Source: an uncultured Prevotella sp. (GTDB lineage Bacteria; Bacteroidota; Bacteroidia; Bacteroidales; Bacteroidaceae). Taken from it: 64,000 bases of DNA. Positions 25,242 to 34,570 of this stretch are shown piece by piece. The stretch covers positions 62,001 through 126,000 of the forward strand of contig NZ_CAMJOS010000004.1 of NCBI RefSeq assembly GCF_946407605.1, in the 5' to 3' direction. Both the position numbers and the translations under genes were made by a program. The notes beneath the pieces are model-generated. The model had not been told where the DNA came from. It saw nothing but the letters and a program-made list of their open reading frames with translations, and made no database searches. Position 1 is the stretch's first letter. Every line of letters starts with the position of its first letter.

Positions 25242-28200
25242 ACAAGTTAATCTTCACACCAGCCACAATACTACGGCTCTGACCTAAACGGCCCAGGTCG
25301 ATACCCTGGCCAAGCACACTTGAGGTCATGGTCATCTCAGGATCGGTACCCAGATACTTGGTGAAGGTCAGCAGGTTGTTACCCTGAACCCAGAACTGGA
25401 AGCCCTGGATATACTCAGAGTTGATGGGCAGGTTGTAACTCAGGGTCACAGACTTCAGGCGCAGATAAGAGCCGTCCTCAATCCAGCGGTCGCTGAAACG
25501 AGAGTTACCCTTCGGATCCTGGAAGGTAATGCGAGGCATGTCGGTCTGCTGACCTTCCACCTGCCAGCGGCGCAGCATAGCTGTGCTCTGGTTCATGAAG
25601 CGTGAGCCACCTTCAAGCTGTGAACGCATATAGTTGTAAATATCGTTACCCAGAGAGTAGTTGAAGCGTACGTCAAGCGTGAAGCGCTTCCAAGAGAGTG
25701 ACGTGAAGATGTTACCATAGATATCGGGATTAGGATCACCGATAATGGTCTGGTCTTGTGCGTCAATCATACCATCGCCATTGAGGTCTGCGAAATGAAC
25801 ATCACCGGCCTCGAAATAAACGCGGTTATGACTGTCGTCCAGGAAGTAGAGACCCTTGGCATCATAGGTAGCCTCACCAGCGGCATGAGCAGAAGCAGCC
25901 TGCGCATCAGCAGTAGTAGATAACACGCCCAGTGACTTGTAACCATAGAACAGGTTAGCGGCCTGACCTACCTCCGAACGGATGGTAGCACCATATATCT
26001 CATTCATGATAGGCTTATCATTGTCGGGCAGAGCGGTCAGCTCATTCTTGTAGTGACCAGCACTGGCACCGATCTCCCACTGCCAGTCTTTCAGTGACAG
26101 CACCTTAGCCTTGAAGTTCACATCGAAGCCTTCGTTCTTCAGTTTACCATCGTTAGACCAGTTTTCGCTCAGACCGCTGAGGAATCCCAGCTGCTGAAGT
26201 GACAGCAGGTTGAAGGTAGAAGAACGGAAGTAGTTAATACCCACATTCAAACGGTTGTTGATGAAGCTAGCATCGAGTCCCAAGTTCAGGCGACGGGTGG
26301 TCTCCCACTTCACCTCTGTGTTACCGATACCTTCGAATGCCAATGTAGCAATGGTGTTGAGGTACTTACCAGAACGGAAGTAACTGCGAGCAGCATAATA
26401 GTTGATATCATCGTTACCGCTCATCTCAAAGCCGGCAGAGAGGCGCAGGTAATCAATACCGTTGACCTTAGCCATCCAAGGCTCGTTGCTGATGACCCAT
26501 GAACCCTGAATACCGGGGAACACAGCCCATGCGGCCTTGAACAGACGGAAGTCACCGCCCTCCTGACCGAAGCGAGAAGAACCATCGATGGTCACATTAC
26601 CCTGCAGATAGTAACGGCTCTTGTAGTTGTAGTTAGCCTGAGCGTACCATGACAGAGAATTCCAGTTCTCGTTAACACCAGTCACATCCTTGTTAAGCAA
26701 CTGACCAGAGATACCAGGTGTCTTATCACTACCAGTGTTGTAACCTACCTGCGAACTGGTTGAGAAGCTCTCCCAGTTGATACGTGCGCCACCCAACAGA
26801 TGGATGTAATGAGCATTGTAACGATTCTCCCATTCCAAACGAGTGTCACTCATTACTGAGTTCTGCTTAGAAGCCAGGGCACGTGTCTCATTCTGACGAT
26901 CAGCGTTCAGACTAGATACATAATAGGTATCAGGTGTACCATTGATAGGAATATAGTACAACTCGTTGGTGTTAACCAGGTTGTAGCTGAAGTGCTCGCT
27001 GAGCGAGAAGTTACGGGTAAACTCGTACTTCGGTGTCACGGTCAGGTTCAGCATTGAAGTCTCGAAACGGTTCTTCGACTCATTCTCAGCATACTCGTTG
27101 ATAGCGGCGGGGTTACCCAGACGCCAGTTGTACTTCGGATAGTCTGCCAAAGCCTCTGACAGGTAAGACTCCTGCTCAATATCCCAGTGAGAATCAGAGA
27201 AGCGGCCTGAACCAGTCTCATCATGACCATAGCTGTAAGGGCTGAGGAACGGGCTCTTGACGTATGCCAGGAAAGCAGGCGATGTAGGTGTACCCTCATC
27301 ATAACCTTCAGGAGCACCATCGTTACGGATGTTACGTGTCTGGTTGGCAAACGAAGCGTCAAAGCGGACAAACAATTTGCGTGTAAGAGTAATATCAGTA
27401 TTGAAACGCACATTCAGACGGTCCATATCATTGTACTTCAGCGTGCTCTGTGCGCTGGTATAACCTACCGACAGGTTGTAGTTAGCCACAGCGTCACCAC
27501 CTTCGATGTTGATACCATAGTTCTGAGTCATGGCTGTATGATAGACATAATCTTTCCAGTCGGTCTCCTGATGATACTGGTCATAGTAGTAGTACTTCTT
27601 ACCATTCTGATCGTATTCAGGCTTCAAGAACTTGAACTCACGCAACTTGGTGTCGGTGGTCTTCAGCATCTCAGAAGCGTAGCTGCGATACTGACCTGCA
27701 TCCATCACTGACAGATACTGAGGCTCGAGCACCACGCCAGCAGAGATATTGGCGGTAATGCGGGTAGCCATAGACCTATTACGGCGTGTCTGAATCAGAA
27801 TCACACCATTGGCACCCTTGGCACCATAGAGGGCAGTACCGTTACGCATCACGGTAACCTTCTCAATATCGGCAGGGTTCAGGTTCGACAGGATATCATT
27901 ATAGAAACCGTCGTGCAACAGTGTGCGGCTGTACTGCTGGTCAATAATCACATCATCAATGACAATCAGCGGCTGGGCATTCACATTGAGTGAATTCAGA
28001 CCCTGGATAAACATCACGCTACCCACACCAGGTGTACCGTTACGAGTAACCGTATAGGCCTGACCGCCCAACTGCTTCTGAATCTCATCCTTGATATTGA
28101 TGGCATTGGTGTACTTGAAATCAGTTATCTGATAGTCACTACGTACATTGGTCTGAGCGTTGTACTCTGCCGTAAAGTTCGTAATATACATATATACCGG

Positions 28201-28560
28201 CTTCTGCTGCTCACCTTGCACCAAACCCATTCTGATGGGGTTATGATCGGGCGAAGTGACATGGACGGCAGATGCGAAGACAGGCACTTTCAACTCGTAT
28301 GCACCATCGTCGTCGGTCAGTGCACTGTAACCATCAATCTCTGCTGCGCGGACAATAGCACCCGAGATAGGCTGCTGTGTGGCAGCATCAAACACAAAGC
28401 CTTTGACTGTACGTGTCTCATACTGCTTCTTCGCTGTAATAACTCGCTTAACCTGAACTTCCTCAATCTCTTCCTCTTCTTCGTCATCGTAATCCTGTGC
28501 GAAGACACTCAGCGGGAAAGTCATCAGCAGCGAAATTCCAAATAAGATATATCGTTTCAT
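25240..28560 (-). CDS. SusC/RagA-family TonB-dependent outer-membrane transporter
   Basis: The 1106-residue protein has a signal peptide (cleavage near SVFAQ). An unusual acidic run follows ([11 protein letters not shown], about residues 24-34), then a CarboxypepD_reg-like domain (VKGFVFDAATQQPISGAIVRA) and a TonB plug. The plug shows GTPGVGSVMFIQGLNSLN and the conserved VTVMRNGTALYGAKGANGVILI. The rest is a 22-strand-type barrel ending in an aromatic-rich C terminus. SusC proteins import oligomers across the outer membrane using TonB energy. It follows a FAS1 lipoprotein by 27 bp and precedes its SusD. No degradative enzyme is encoded nearby, so the cargo is unknown. Confidence 0.96.
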   Translation of the reverse strand: MKRYILFGISLLMTFPLSVFAQDYDDEEEEEIEEVQVKRVITAKKQYETRTVKGFVFDAATQQPISGAIVRAAEIDGYSALTDDDGAYELKVPVFASAVHVTSPDHNPIRMGLVQGEQQKPVYMYITNFTAEYNAQTNVRSDYQITDFKYTNAINIKDEIQKQLGGQAYTVTRNGTPGVGSVMFIQGLNSLNVNAQPLIVIDDVIIDQQYSRTLLHDGFYNDILSNLNPADIEKVTVMRNGTALYGAKGANGVILIQTRRNRSMATRITANISAGVVLEPQYLSVMDAGQYRSYASEMLKTTDTKLREFKFLKPEYDQNGKKYYYYDQYHQETDWKDYVYHTAMTQNYGINIEGGDAVANYNLSVGYTSAQSTLKYNDMDRLNVRFNTDITLTRKLFVRFDASFANQTRNIRNDGAPEGYDEGTPTSPAFLAYVKSPFLSPYSYGHDETGSGRFSDSHWDIEQESYLSEALADYPKYNWRLGNPAAINEYAENESKNRFETSMLNLTVTPKYEFTRNFSLSEHFSYNLVNTNELYYIPINGTPDTYYVSSLNADRQNETRALASKQNSVMSDTRLEWENRYNAHYIHLLGGARINWESFSTSSQVGYNTGSDKTPGISGQLLNKDVTGVNENWNSLSWYAQANYNYKSRYYLQGNVTIDGSSRFGQEGGDFRLFKAAWAVFPGIQGSWVISNEPWMAKVNGIDYLRLSAGFEMSGNDDINYYAARSYFRSGKYLNTIATLAFEGIGNTEVKWETTRRLNLGLDASFINNRLNVGINYFRSSTFNLLSLQQLGFLSGLSENWSNDGKLKNEGFDVNFKAKVLSLKDWQWEIGASAGHYKNELTALPDNDKPIMNEIYGATIRSEVGQAANLFYGYKSLGVLSTTADAQAASAHAAGEATYDAKGLYFLDDSHNRVYFEAGDVHFADLNGDGMIDAQDQTIIGDPNPDIYGNIFTSLSWKRFTLDVRFNYSLGNDIYNYMRSQLEGGSRFMNQSTAMLRRWQVEGQQTDMPRITFQDPKGNSRFSDRWIEDGSYLRLKSVTLSYNLPINSEYIQGFQFWVQGNNLLTFTKYLGTDPEMTMTSSVLGQGIDLGRLGQSRSIVAGVKINL

Positions 28561-28587
28561 ATTCTACTTTCTTTATTTATGTGAACA

Positions 28588-30471
28588 TTAGCGTTGCATA
28601 TACCAGGCGGGATAACTCCTGTCGTCAAATTTACCATGAGGATAAACAATCACGCCAGGCTTACCCACAGCATTTGCTGCGACTTTACCCTGGTTGGGCA
28701 AGGTACCCACTTTCTCAGGCAGAGCATCAACAATCTCCAGTGTTCCGTGGGGAACCAACAGAATACAGTTGATACGCATGGTACGTGTCTTGACATTGTT
28801 ACGCAGATCGGCACTACCTACACGTGTCTCTACCTTCAGCCAAGCCTTTCTATCTGTTGCTTCCACACCGACAGTGCTGAAGTTGAACTTGTAGTCTTCG
28901 GCCAGCAGGATGTAATCAACCACGTCGGCTTTTGTCTCGAAGTTCTTCTTACCTTCAGAGTTCAGCATCTCTTCTACACCGATACCGGGATTATAGACAG
29001 AGCAACGAACTTCTGTCGGCAGACGCTCACTTGTCGTAGCCAGTGAGTCACCAGCCAAGGCAGGAGCAACTACCAGATAGATATCATAACCCATGTTCGA
29101 AAGCACATTGTTCAAATAATAGGTTACAGAGTGGTTCACAGTCGTATAGAGCTGGTCGAACTGCATATACGAGTTACCCCACAGAGAATTGTAGTACTTG
29201 TTGTCTGAGCTCACATATTTGGGATTCTTCTGCACAGTCTCCACAGAGTCTTTATCATCCTTACTCTTAGGATCCTTAATCTTGCTCACTTCCTTAATCG
29301 AGTTGGAGGCAATGATAAACTGATTGAAAGTGTTCAGCTCGTCAATGTTCCACTTTGTGGCTTTCATCACCTGACCATTACTACAGGGGATAACCTCCGT
29401 CTGATCAAAGATACCATTCGTACCCTTGGGATCAAAGAACTGATTGTAAGCAAAGGGAAGACCCCACTTGGCCTTACGCTGCACAAAGGTTGACATTCTG
29501 TCCTTCACGCTTTGGTTAGAGATAACCGAGTCGTTCAAGGCTGCATCCTTGTTCATATAGGTACGTGTAAAGGTGGTACCCTGTACGATGGCCAGACGGC
29601 TGTTGGTATAAACCATTGAGTCGCGATCAGGCAGCTCGGGAGAATAGTTGAAGTAAGGTTCATACTTCTCTATGAGCGTCTTCCACACCTCGTTAGTGGG
29701 AGCCACCATCCAGTAGGTGCTATCCTCAGAGTTGATTTTGCCCAAATAGTTATACAACTCATTCTGCTGGCTGAATACAGAGTCCAGATACTGAGTCTTA
29801 CCATCTACGATACTACCGGGCACACTCTTGTCTGCCTCAAACTTCAGATAATAATAGTGACTGTTGTAGAGGAAACTTCTCAGGCTGTCCAAGTCTGCAT
29901 CCTTCGTTGCATACTCGAACACGTTCGGCAGATAATTCAGCTGCTTACCCAGCGTATAAAGCACACCGTTAGTATAGAGCTGGTTTTTCAGGCCAATCTT
30001 GACATCATTGATGGTGCTGTCACTCAACACGGCATACTTACCATTCATCAGCACGATAGAGTCAGTCCTCAGGTTCGAGACAGAGTGGTTATAGAGGGCT
30101 ATATGATTCTGGATAAACTCCTTAATCACGGTATTGTTCTCCTGAGTCACAGAGTCCAGCACCTGCTGCTTATAGCTGGCTATCAGGGCATCAGCCTCTG
30201 CCTTGCTAAACTGGTCATTGGTCGGAGCAAAGACCGTGAACACCTGGCTGCCATCGAGGCTGGGCATATAGCCACATTCCTTCAATACACTAGCAAAGTT
30301 ACTCAAGTTCTCGTTACTGTTGATAGCCTGCCACAAAGAGATGTCATGCACACCATTGGTGGTGTCACCCAAACTCTCATAGTGGTCATCCCAGGTATCG
30401 GAACAAGCTACGAAGGTGAGGGTGGCTACTGCCAACCCTAACACCTTAATATATATTTTCTTGGTAATCAT
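28588..30471 (-). CDS. FAS1 (fasciclin) domain lipoprotein, copy C
   Basis: A TTG at 30480 is possible, but the ATG at 30471 (MITKKIYIKVLG) is preferred. The result is 627 residues with lipobox FVACSD (Cys23). Two FAS1-like domains are visible. The first has FTVFAPTNDQFSKAEADALI and an FIQNHIAL helix. The second has STYWMVAPTNEVWKTLIEKY followed by a long insertion. The C-terminal part (LRNNVKTRTMRINCILLVPHG) is beta-rich. FAS1 domains mediate protein or glycan adhesion, and in Bacteroidota they occur next to SusCD pairs. Its start region and spacer closely match those of the SusD gene at 25209. Confidence 0.85.
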   Translation of the reverse strand: MITKKIYIKVLGLAVATLTFVACSDTWDDHYESLGDTTNGVHDISLWQAINSNENLSNFASVLKECGYMPSLDGSQVFTVFAPTNDQFSKAEADALIASYKQQVLDSVTQENNTVIKEFIQNHIALYNHSVSNLRTDSIVLMNGKYAVLSDSTINDVKIGLKNQLYTNGVLYTLGKQLNYLPNVFEYATKDADLDSLRSFLYNSHYYYLKFEADKSVPGSIVDGKTQYLDSVFSQQNELYNYLGKINSEDSTYWMVAPTNEVWKTLIEKYEPYFNYSPELPDRDSMVYTNSRLAIVQGTTFTRTYMNKDAALNDSVISNQSVKDRMSTFVQRKAKWGLPFAYNQFFDPKGTNGIFDQTEVIPCSNGQVMKATKWNIDELNTFNQFIIASNSIKEVSKIKDPKSKDDKDSVETVQKNPKYVSSDNKYYNSLWGNSYMQFDQLYTTVNHSVTYYLNNVLSNMGYDIYLVVAPALAGDSLATTSERLPTEVRCSVYNPGIGVEEMLNSEGKKNFETKADVVDYILLAEDYKFNFSTVGVEATDRKAWLKVETRVGSADLRNNVKTRTMRINCILLVPHGTLEIVDALPEKVGTLPNQGKVAANAVGKPGVIVYPHGKFDDRSYPAWYMQR

Positions 30472-30503
30472 AATTATCAATTCTCAATTATCAATTCTCA
30501 ATT
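30469..30503. repeat. Five 7-bp repeats spanning FAS1 stop to FAS1 start
   Basis: On the plus strand the heptads are CATAATT, ATCAATT, CTCAATT, ATCAATT and CTCAATT. They run exactly from the start codon of copy C to the stop codon of copy B, leaving 30 nt between the genes. Confidence 0.85.
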
Positions 30504-32757
30504 ACAGGTCGTCCTCCATGTCTCCTTCACCTTCGATGCCATAGACACTCTTAGGAACCATTTCAAAGTAGTCGAACATAAATTCGTTATTGTTACCTTG
30601 CTTACCATCAGAAGCCACACGGAAACGGATGTAATAGTCCTTAGTGGCATCAATATATGTCTGGCACAGGATTCGACGCATCATGTGGGTTATGCCCCAA
30701 GAGTAGTTTTTCTGCGAACCGTTGTTACTGATGTTGTAGCAAGAACGAGGAGCTCGGTAGGCACCAAGGTTCTTTAACACTTTCTGTTCAGCTGCCAGAT
30801 CCTCAACAGCCGTCTTCTTATAGGTCTCCAATTGTGAATCATCCTCTGGGATAGTTTTACCCAGATACATCTCACTATTAAGAATCTGCATCATGTCCAA
30901 GGGGATACCCTGAGGTATAAGATTATTAGGATCATCTCCAAAGTACACCTGCATCACACCACGGGTCTCCAGCGGAGCGAAGCCCAGACGGAGCTGCCAT
31001 TCGCCGCTATAAGGCACGGGAGGAATGCGGAAGGTGAAGTCATAGTCACCAAAGAGGTTCCACTCATCACCCTGCCAAGACCAGAACTCCCAGTGAGGAC
31101 GGCGATAAATAAGGTGACAGCTTGAGTTGAAGGTCACACCATCGAGATAGCCCAAGGGGAACTGATAGTTCTTACCGTTCTTCGGGTTCTCAGACTCATC
31201 AGCAGGTGCGTTGTAACCATCGTCAGCACGGTAGTTACCCTTCAGACGCATACCATTACTCATCAGCTCGGGGAAGACCGTTGAGAAGTCCATACGGATA
31301 CGCATATTCTGAACCTTGTCACGAACATCAGTATCAAACTTCACAATATCATCCACATAGAAGAAGTGACCATTCAGAGCATCGTGTACAGGTGTTGTCT
31401 CAACCGTATTATCCACAAGCACACCACGGAAAGTATAGTCAGGTGCTTCATAGCGGCGGTTTAGGAAGTGACGCTCCTTCTTATCAGCATCAGGTCCATA
31501 GATATCCACACCAGGCAGAGCCTTGAAATTGACGTCATAGCGGCCAAAGCGGCTCAGCAACTCAACCTTCAGCATAGTATGAGGCAGTAAGGTCTGGTAC
31601 CATTCTACAGCATTAATCCACTTGGTCTCAAAGCCAAAAGGCTCTCTGGTCTCAGGAACGATCAAAGCAATAAGGTCGGTCGCTGCCGGCACATAGCGGG
31701 TCATGATATGGTACTGGATGAAACGCTTCAGCGGGTTGATACTGTCAGAGAGGTATTCAGGATTACCATCACCCCACTTCCAGTGCTCCTTCAGGTCATC
31801 ACGATGTTCTACATCACCAGAGCCATATACAGGATCGTAAATCTTGACAGCCAAATCATACAAAGCTTTCAGGTTACCCTGGCTGGTATCAATGCCATAC
31901 TCCAGGAACTTTGCTTTATAGAGCGAGTCTGGTTCTACGAAGACCGTAAAGCCCTGTCTCTTATGGTCAGGCACCCAAGCCACCTCGTTTCTAACGTGTG
32001 ACTTATACTTATAGTACTTATACTTCAGCTTCTCTTTCTCATAGTCCTGATCCTGCCAAGCCACGATCTGCTCGTCAACCTTCGTAGCCTTCAAAGCCTC
32101 GTAGAAGATTCCGATTTTCTCGTTGTCACGCAGAATGTCAGCCAAGAAGCTATTAGACTTCTCAATGACCATGTCGATAGGCTGTACGATACCATTCTCC
32201 ACAGAGTCGTTCTGATGAACCTTTGATCCGTCAGGATAAGTTTTCTCGAAAATGATATGTGCCAAACCTTCCAGGTAAACCACAGCATTGCTGTCCTCGT
32301 CCACACCCTGTGAGGTAGCGATATAACGACCTAACAAGTTATAGTCGGGCAGACAGTCCTGCGTCATCTCAAAGGTTGAATATATATTGTTCACCAAGTG
32401 AGTACGGGCGATGGTGTCACAGTCTTCCACACTCAGCTCGTCAATACTTGATATGCCACGCTGCTGCAGATACTTGTTCACGGCATCATTGTCGGGCAAG
32501 AAGCACGTGTACTTACCGTAAGTAGACAGCAGGCTCATCAGATTGGCCTTCTCAACGATAGCGGCAAACTGACTATACTGCTCGCGATTCTTCATGTAAT
32601 CGCTCATCATCTCGCCTGTGAATGCATAGAAGTATTCATTATCAGGCTCGTCAGAGCAGCTGGTCAATGGCCCTGTAGCAAGCAGGGCTGCCAGCGCCAT
32701 GAAGGCAACTTTGATATTTTTCTTGATATTCATAGTCTTCTTATTTAGAGTATTCAT
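30502..32757 (-). CDS. FAS1 (fasciclin) domain lipoprotein, copy B
   Basis: The 751-residue protein has lipobox LTSC (Cys34 from the ATG at 32757; an ATG at 32733 would give a more usual signal length). FAS1-like units are seen at about residues 50-190 (YGKYTCFLPDNDAVNKYLQQ) and 200-400 (GFTVFVEPDSLYKAKF). The C-terminal 300 residues are a beta-rich region (VDNTVETTPVHDALNGHFFY, WEFWSWQGDEWNLFGDYDFT) without a domain I can name. The start lies 2 bp after the SusD stop at 32760, so translation is probably coupled. It is likely a surface partner of the upstream SusCD pair. Confidence 0.83.
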   Translation of the reverse strand: MNTLNKKTMNIKKNIKVAFMALAALLATGPLTSCSDEPDNEYFYAFTGEMMSDYMKNREQYSQFAAIVEKANLMSLLSTYGKYTCFLPDNDAVNKYLQQRGISSIDELSVEDCDTIARTHLVNNIYSTFEMTQDCLPDYNLLGRYIATSQGVDEDSNAVVYLEGLAHIIFEKTYPDGSKVHQNDSVENGIVQPIDMVIEKSNSFLADILRDNEKIGIFYEALKATKVDEQIVAWQDQDYEKEKLKYKYYKYKSHVRNEVAWVPDHKRQGFTVFVEPDSLYKAKFLEYGIDTSQGNLKALYDLAVKIYDPVYGSGDVEHRDDLKEHWKWGDGNPEYLSDSINPLKRFIQYHIMTRYVPAATDLIALIVPETREPFGFETKWINAVEWYQTLLPHTMLKVELLSRFGRYDVNFKALPGVDIYGPDADKKERHFLNRRYEAPDYTFRGVLVDNTVETTPVHDALNGHFFYVDDIVKFDTDVRDKVQNMRIRMDFSTVFPELMSNGMRLKGNYRADDGYNAPADESENPKNGKNYQFPLGYLDGVTFNSSCHLIYRRPHWEFWSWQGDEWNLFGDYDFTFRIPPVPYSGEWQLRLGFAPLETRGVMQVYFGDDPNNLIPQGIPLDMMQILNSEMYLGKTIPEDDSQLETYKKTAVEDLAAEQKVLKNLGAYRAPRSCYNISNNGSQKNYSWGITHMMRRILCQTYIDATKDYYIRFRVASDGKQGNNNEFMFDYFEMVPKSVYGIEGEGDMEDDL

Positions 32758-32759
32758 TG

Positions 32760-34535
32760 TTATTTGGTCGTTTTCTCATAGCTGGTACTTTCACCACTAC
32801 CAAATGCCGGGTTCTGCACCAGGTTGTGGTTCACCTTCAGCTCCTCATAGTTGTAGGGCCAGAAGATAGCATCCATCTTCTTGAAGAAGTTAGAAGCGAA
32901 CTGGCTGTTCACATCGTCGCGCTTGCTGACGGAAGAAATCACCTCGTTAGTATTACCAGCACGCAGAGCATAGCGTACCAGGTCAAACCAGTACTTGCCT
33001 TCGAACATCAGCTCACGACGTCTCTCTTTCTTCACCAGTTCCAACATGGTCGATTTAGAACCAAAGTCACTGGCATTCAACGTGTCTTTTTCCGTAAGGG
33101 TTACTTTCATGATAGAGCGCTTGTTGATGGCATTAACCAGGTAGAAGGCCTCTTTGTTCATAGCATCATTGTATGCAAGATCCTCTGCCTCCACACCGTC
33201 GCGCATCTTCATACACAGTGCCTCAGCCTTGAAGAGCATGATATCGGGCAAACGGTAGATAATCCACTGGCTGCCATTGCTGTTCGAAGGGAATGCGCTG
33301 GAATAGTTTGCGTTTGGTGTAGCCTCAGCGTTGATATTGATCTTTGAATATACCATCTTGGCAATAGCCTCTGATGACTGATCATAACAGGTATAGAGGC
33401 GAGCATCCATATCCTTTATCTTATCTTCAAAGATAACTCGACCAGAACCAGAAGTAAGGTTAATATCACCTGACACAGTTGAACCGGCTGTTACCAGACC
33501 CTTCTTTGAGCTAGAGTTACCATAGAACGAAGAGATAGCGCCATTGTTGATAGTGCTATGAGCCGAGGGATCCTCGTCGTAGTACAGTTCAAAGATGACT
33601 TCTCTGCTGGCATCATCACGCTTGGACTGTGTGAAGAGCGTGTTATAAACTCTACCGCACTGGTCCACTTTCTGAAGGTCTTCATAAATCAGGGGGAAGC
33701 CATTCAGACGCTTCTCCAGAAGAGCCTCGACGCTGGCACCCATGTTATTACGGTTCTTCTTGTTATACTCCTCAAAGATTTCCTTCTTAGACTTGATGAC
33801 CATATCTGCATACTTGATACAGTTGTCATAGTCACCAGCCCAGAGATACATCTCGCAAAGCATGGCATGAATGGCATCCTGAGTGATACGACCAGTCTGA
33901 TAACCGTTCTTGGTCTCAGGATAACGTCTTACGGCGTCGTTCTGAATGGCCTCCAGGTCAACAATCAGGTTGTTGAGCACCTCGTTGAAAGGAGTGGCAG
34001 CCAGGTCCATCTTCTGGTCGTCATCCGTAAAGGCTTCTCTTGAGAAGGGCACGTCACGGAAGGTACGAATCAGGTAGAAGTAGCAGAGTGAGCGGAGTGC
34101 CGTTACCTCAGCAATGGTAGCCTTCAGGTCACCGTCGGTATAGGCGGGGTCTTTGGCAGCCACCTCAGGTGCATACTTCAACACCGTATTACAACGGTTA
34201 ATCACATCATAGAAACCGTCCCAAGTAGTATAATCGTTTTTAGCGGTGATGTTCTCTTTCAGAATGTTGTACAGAGAGATATCATCATCAATATTGCTAC
34301 CGGCTCCGATATTGTCGCTACGGAACTCACCCCAGATCATCATGCGTTTACGTACGCCCTCATTCTGAAGTGCCGAATAGCATCCTGCCACAATATTATC
34401 CACGTCGGCCTTTTCATTCCAGAAGTCCTCCAGAATGATTTCACGCTGGTCCTTGATTTCCAAGAAGTCGCCACATGACGTGAAACTGCAAACGAGACAG
34501 ATGGCGCTGATTATCTTATAATAATTCTTTTTCAT
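32760..34535 (-). CDS. SusD/RagB-family surface glycan-binding lipoprotein
   Basis: The 591-residue protein has lipobox FTSC (Cys21). SusD signatures are CGDFLEIKDQREIILEDFWN, ALRSLCYFYLIRTFRDVPFS, MLCEMYLWAGDYDNCIKYAD and the C-terminal VKKERRRELMFEGKYWFDLVRYALR. It binds cargo at the cell surface for the adjacent SusC (35 bp upstream). It ends in a short polar tail (GESTSYEKTTK). It belongs to the first SusCD pair of the locus and differs clearly from the second SusD, so the two pairs probably handle different or differently sized ligands (inference). Confidence 0.95.
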   Translation of the reverse strand: MKKNYYKIISAICLVCSFTSCGDFLEIKDQREIILEDFWNEKADVDNIVAGCYSALQNEGVRKRMMIWGEFRSDNIGAGSNIDDDISLYNILKENITAKNDYTTWDGFYDVINRCNTVLKYAPEVAAKDPAYTDGDLKATIAEVTALRSLCYFYLIRTFRDVPFSREAFTDDDQKMDLAATPFNEVLNNLIVDLEAIQNDAVRRYPETKNGYQTGRITQDAIHAMLCEMYLWAGDYDNCIKYADMVIKSKKEIFEEYNKKNRNNMGASVEALLEKRLNGFPLIYEDLQKVDQCGRVYNTLFTQSKRDDASREVIFELYYDEDPSAHSTINNGAISSFYGNSSSKKGLVTAGSTVSGDINLTSGSGRVIFEDKIKDMDARLYTCYDQSSEAIAKMVYSKININAEATPNANYSSAFPSNSNGSQWIIYRLPDIMLFKAEALCMKMRDGVEAEDLAYNDAMNKEAFYLVNAINKRSIMKVTLTEKDTLNASDFGSKSTMLELVKKERRRELMFEGKYWFDLVRYALRAGNTNEVISSVSKRDDVNSQFASNFFKKMDAIFWPYNYEELKVNHNLVQNPAFGSGESTSYEKTTK

Positions 34536-34570
34536 AATCTTCTTTTCTATTTTAAGTTGTCAGTCCACGT

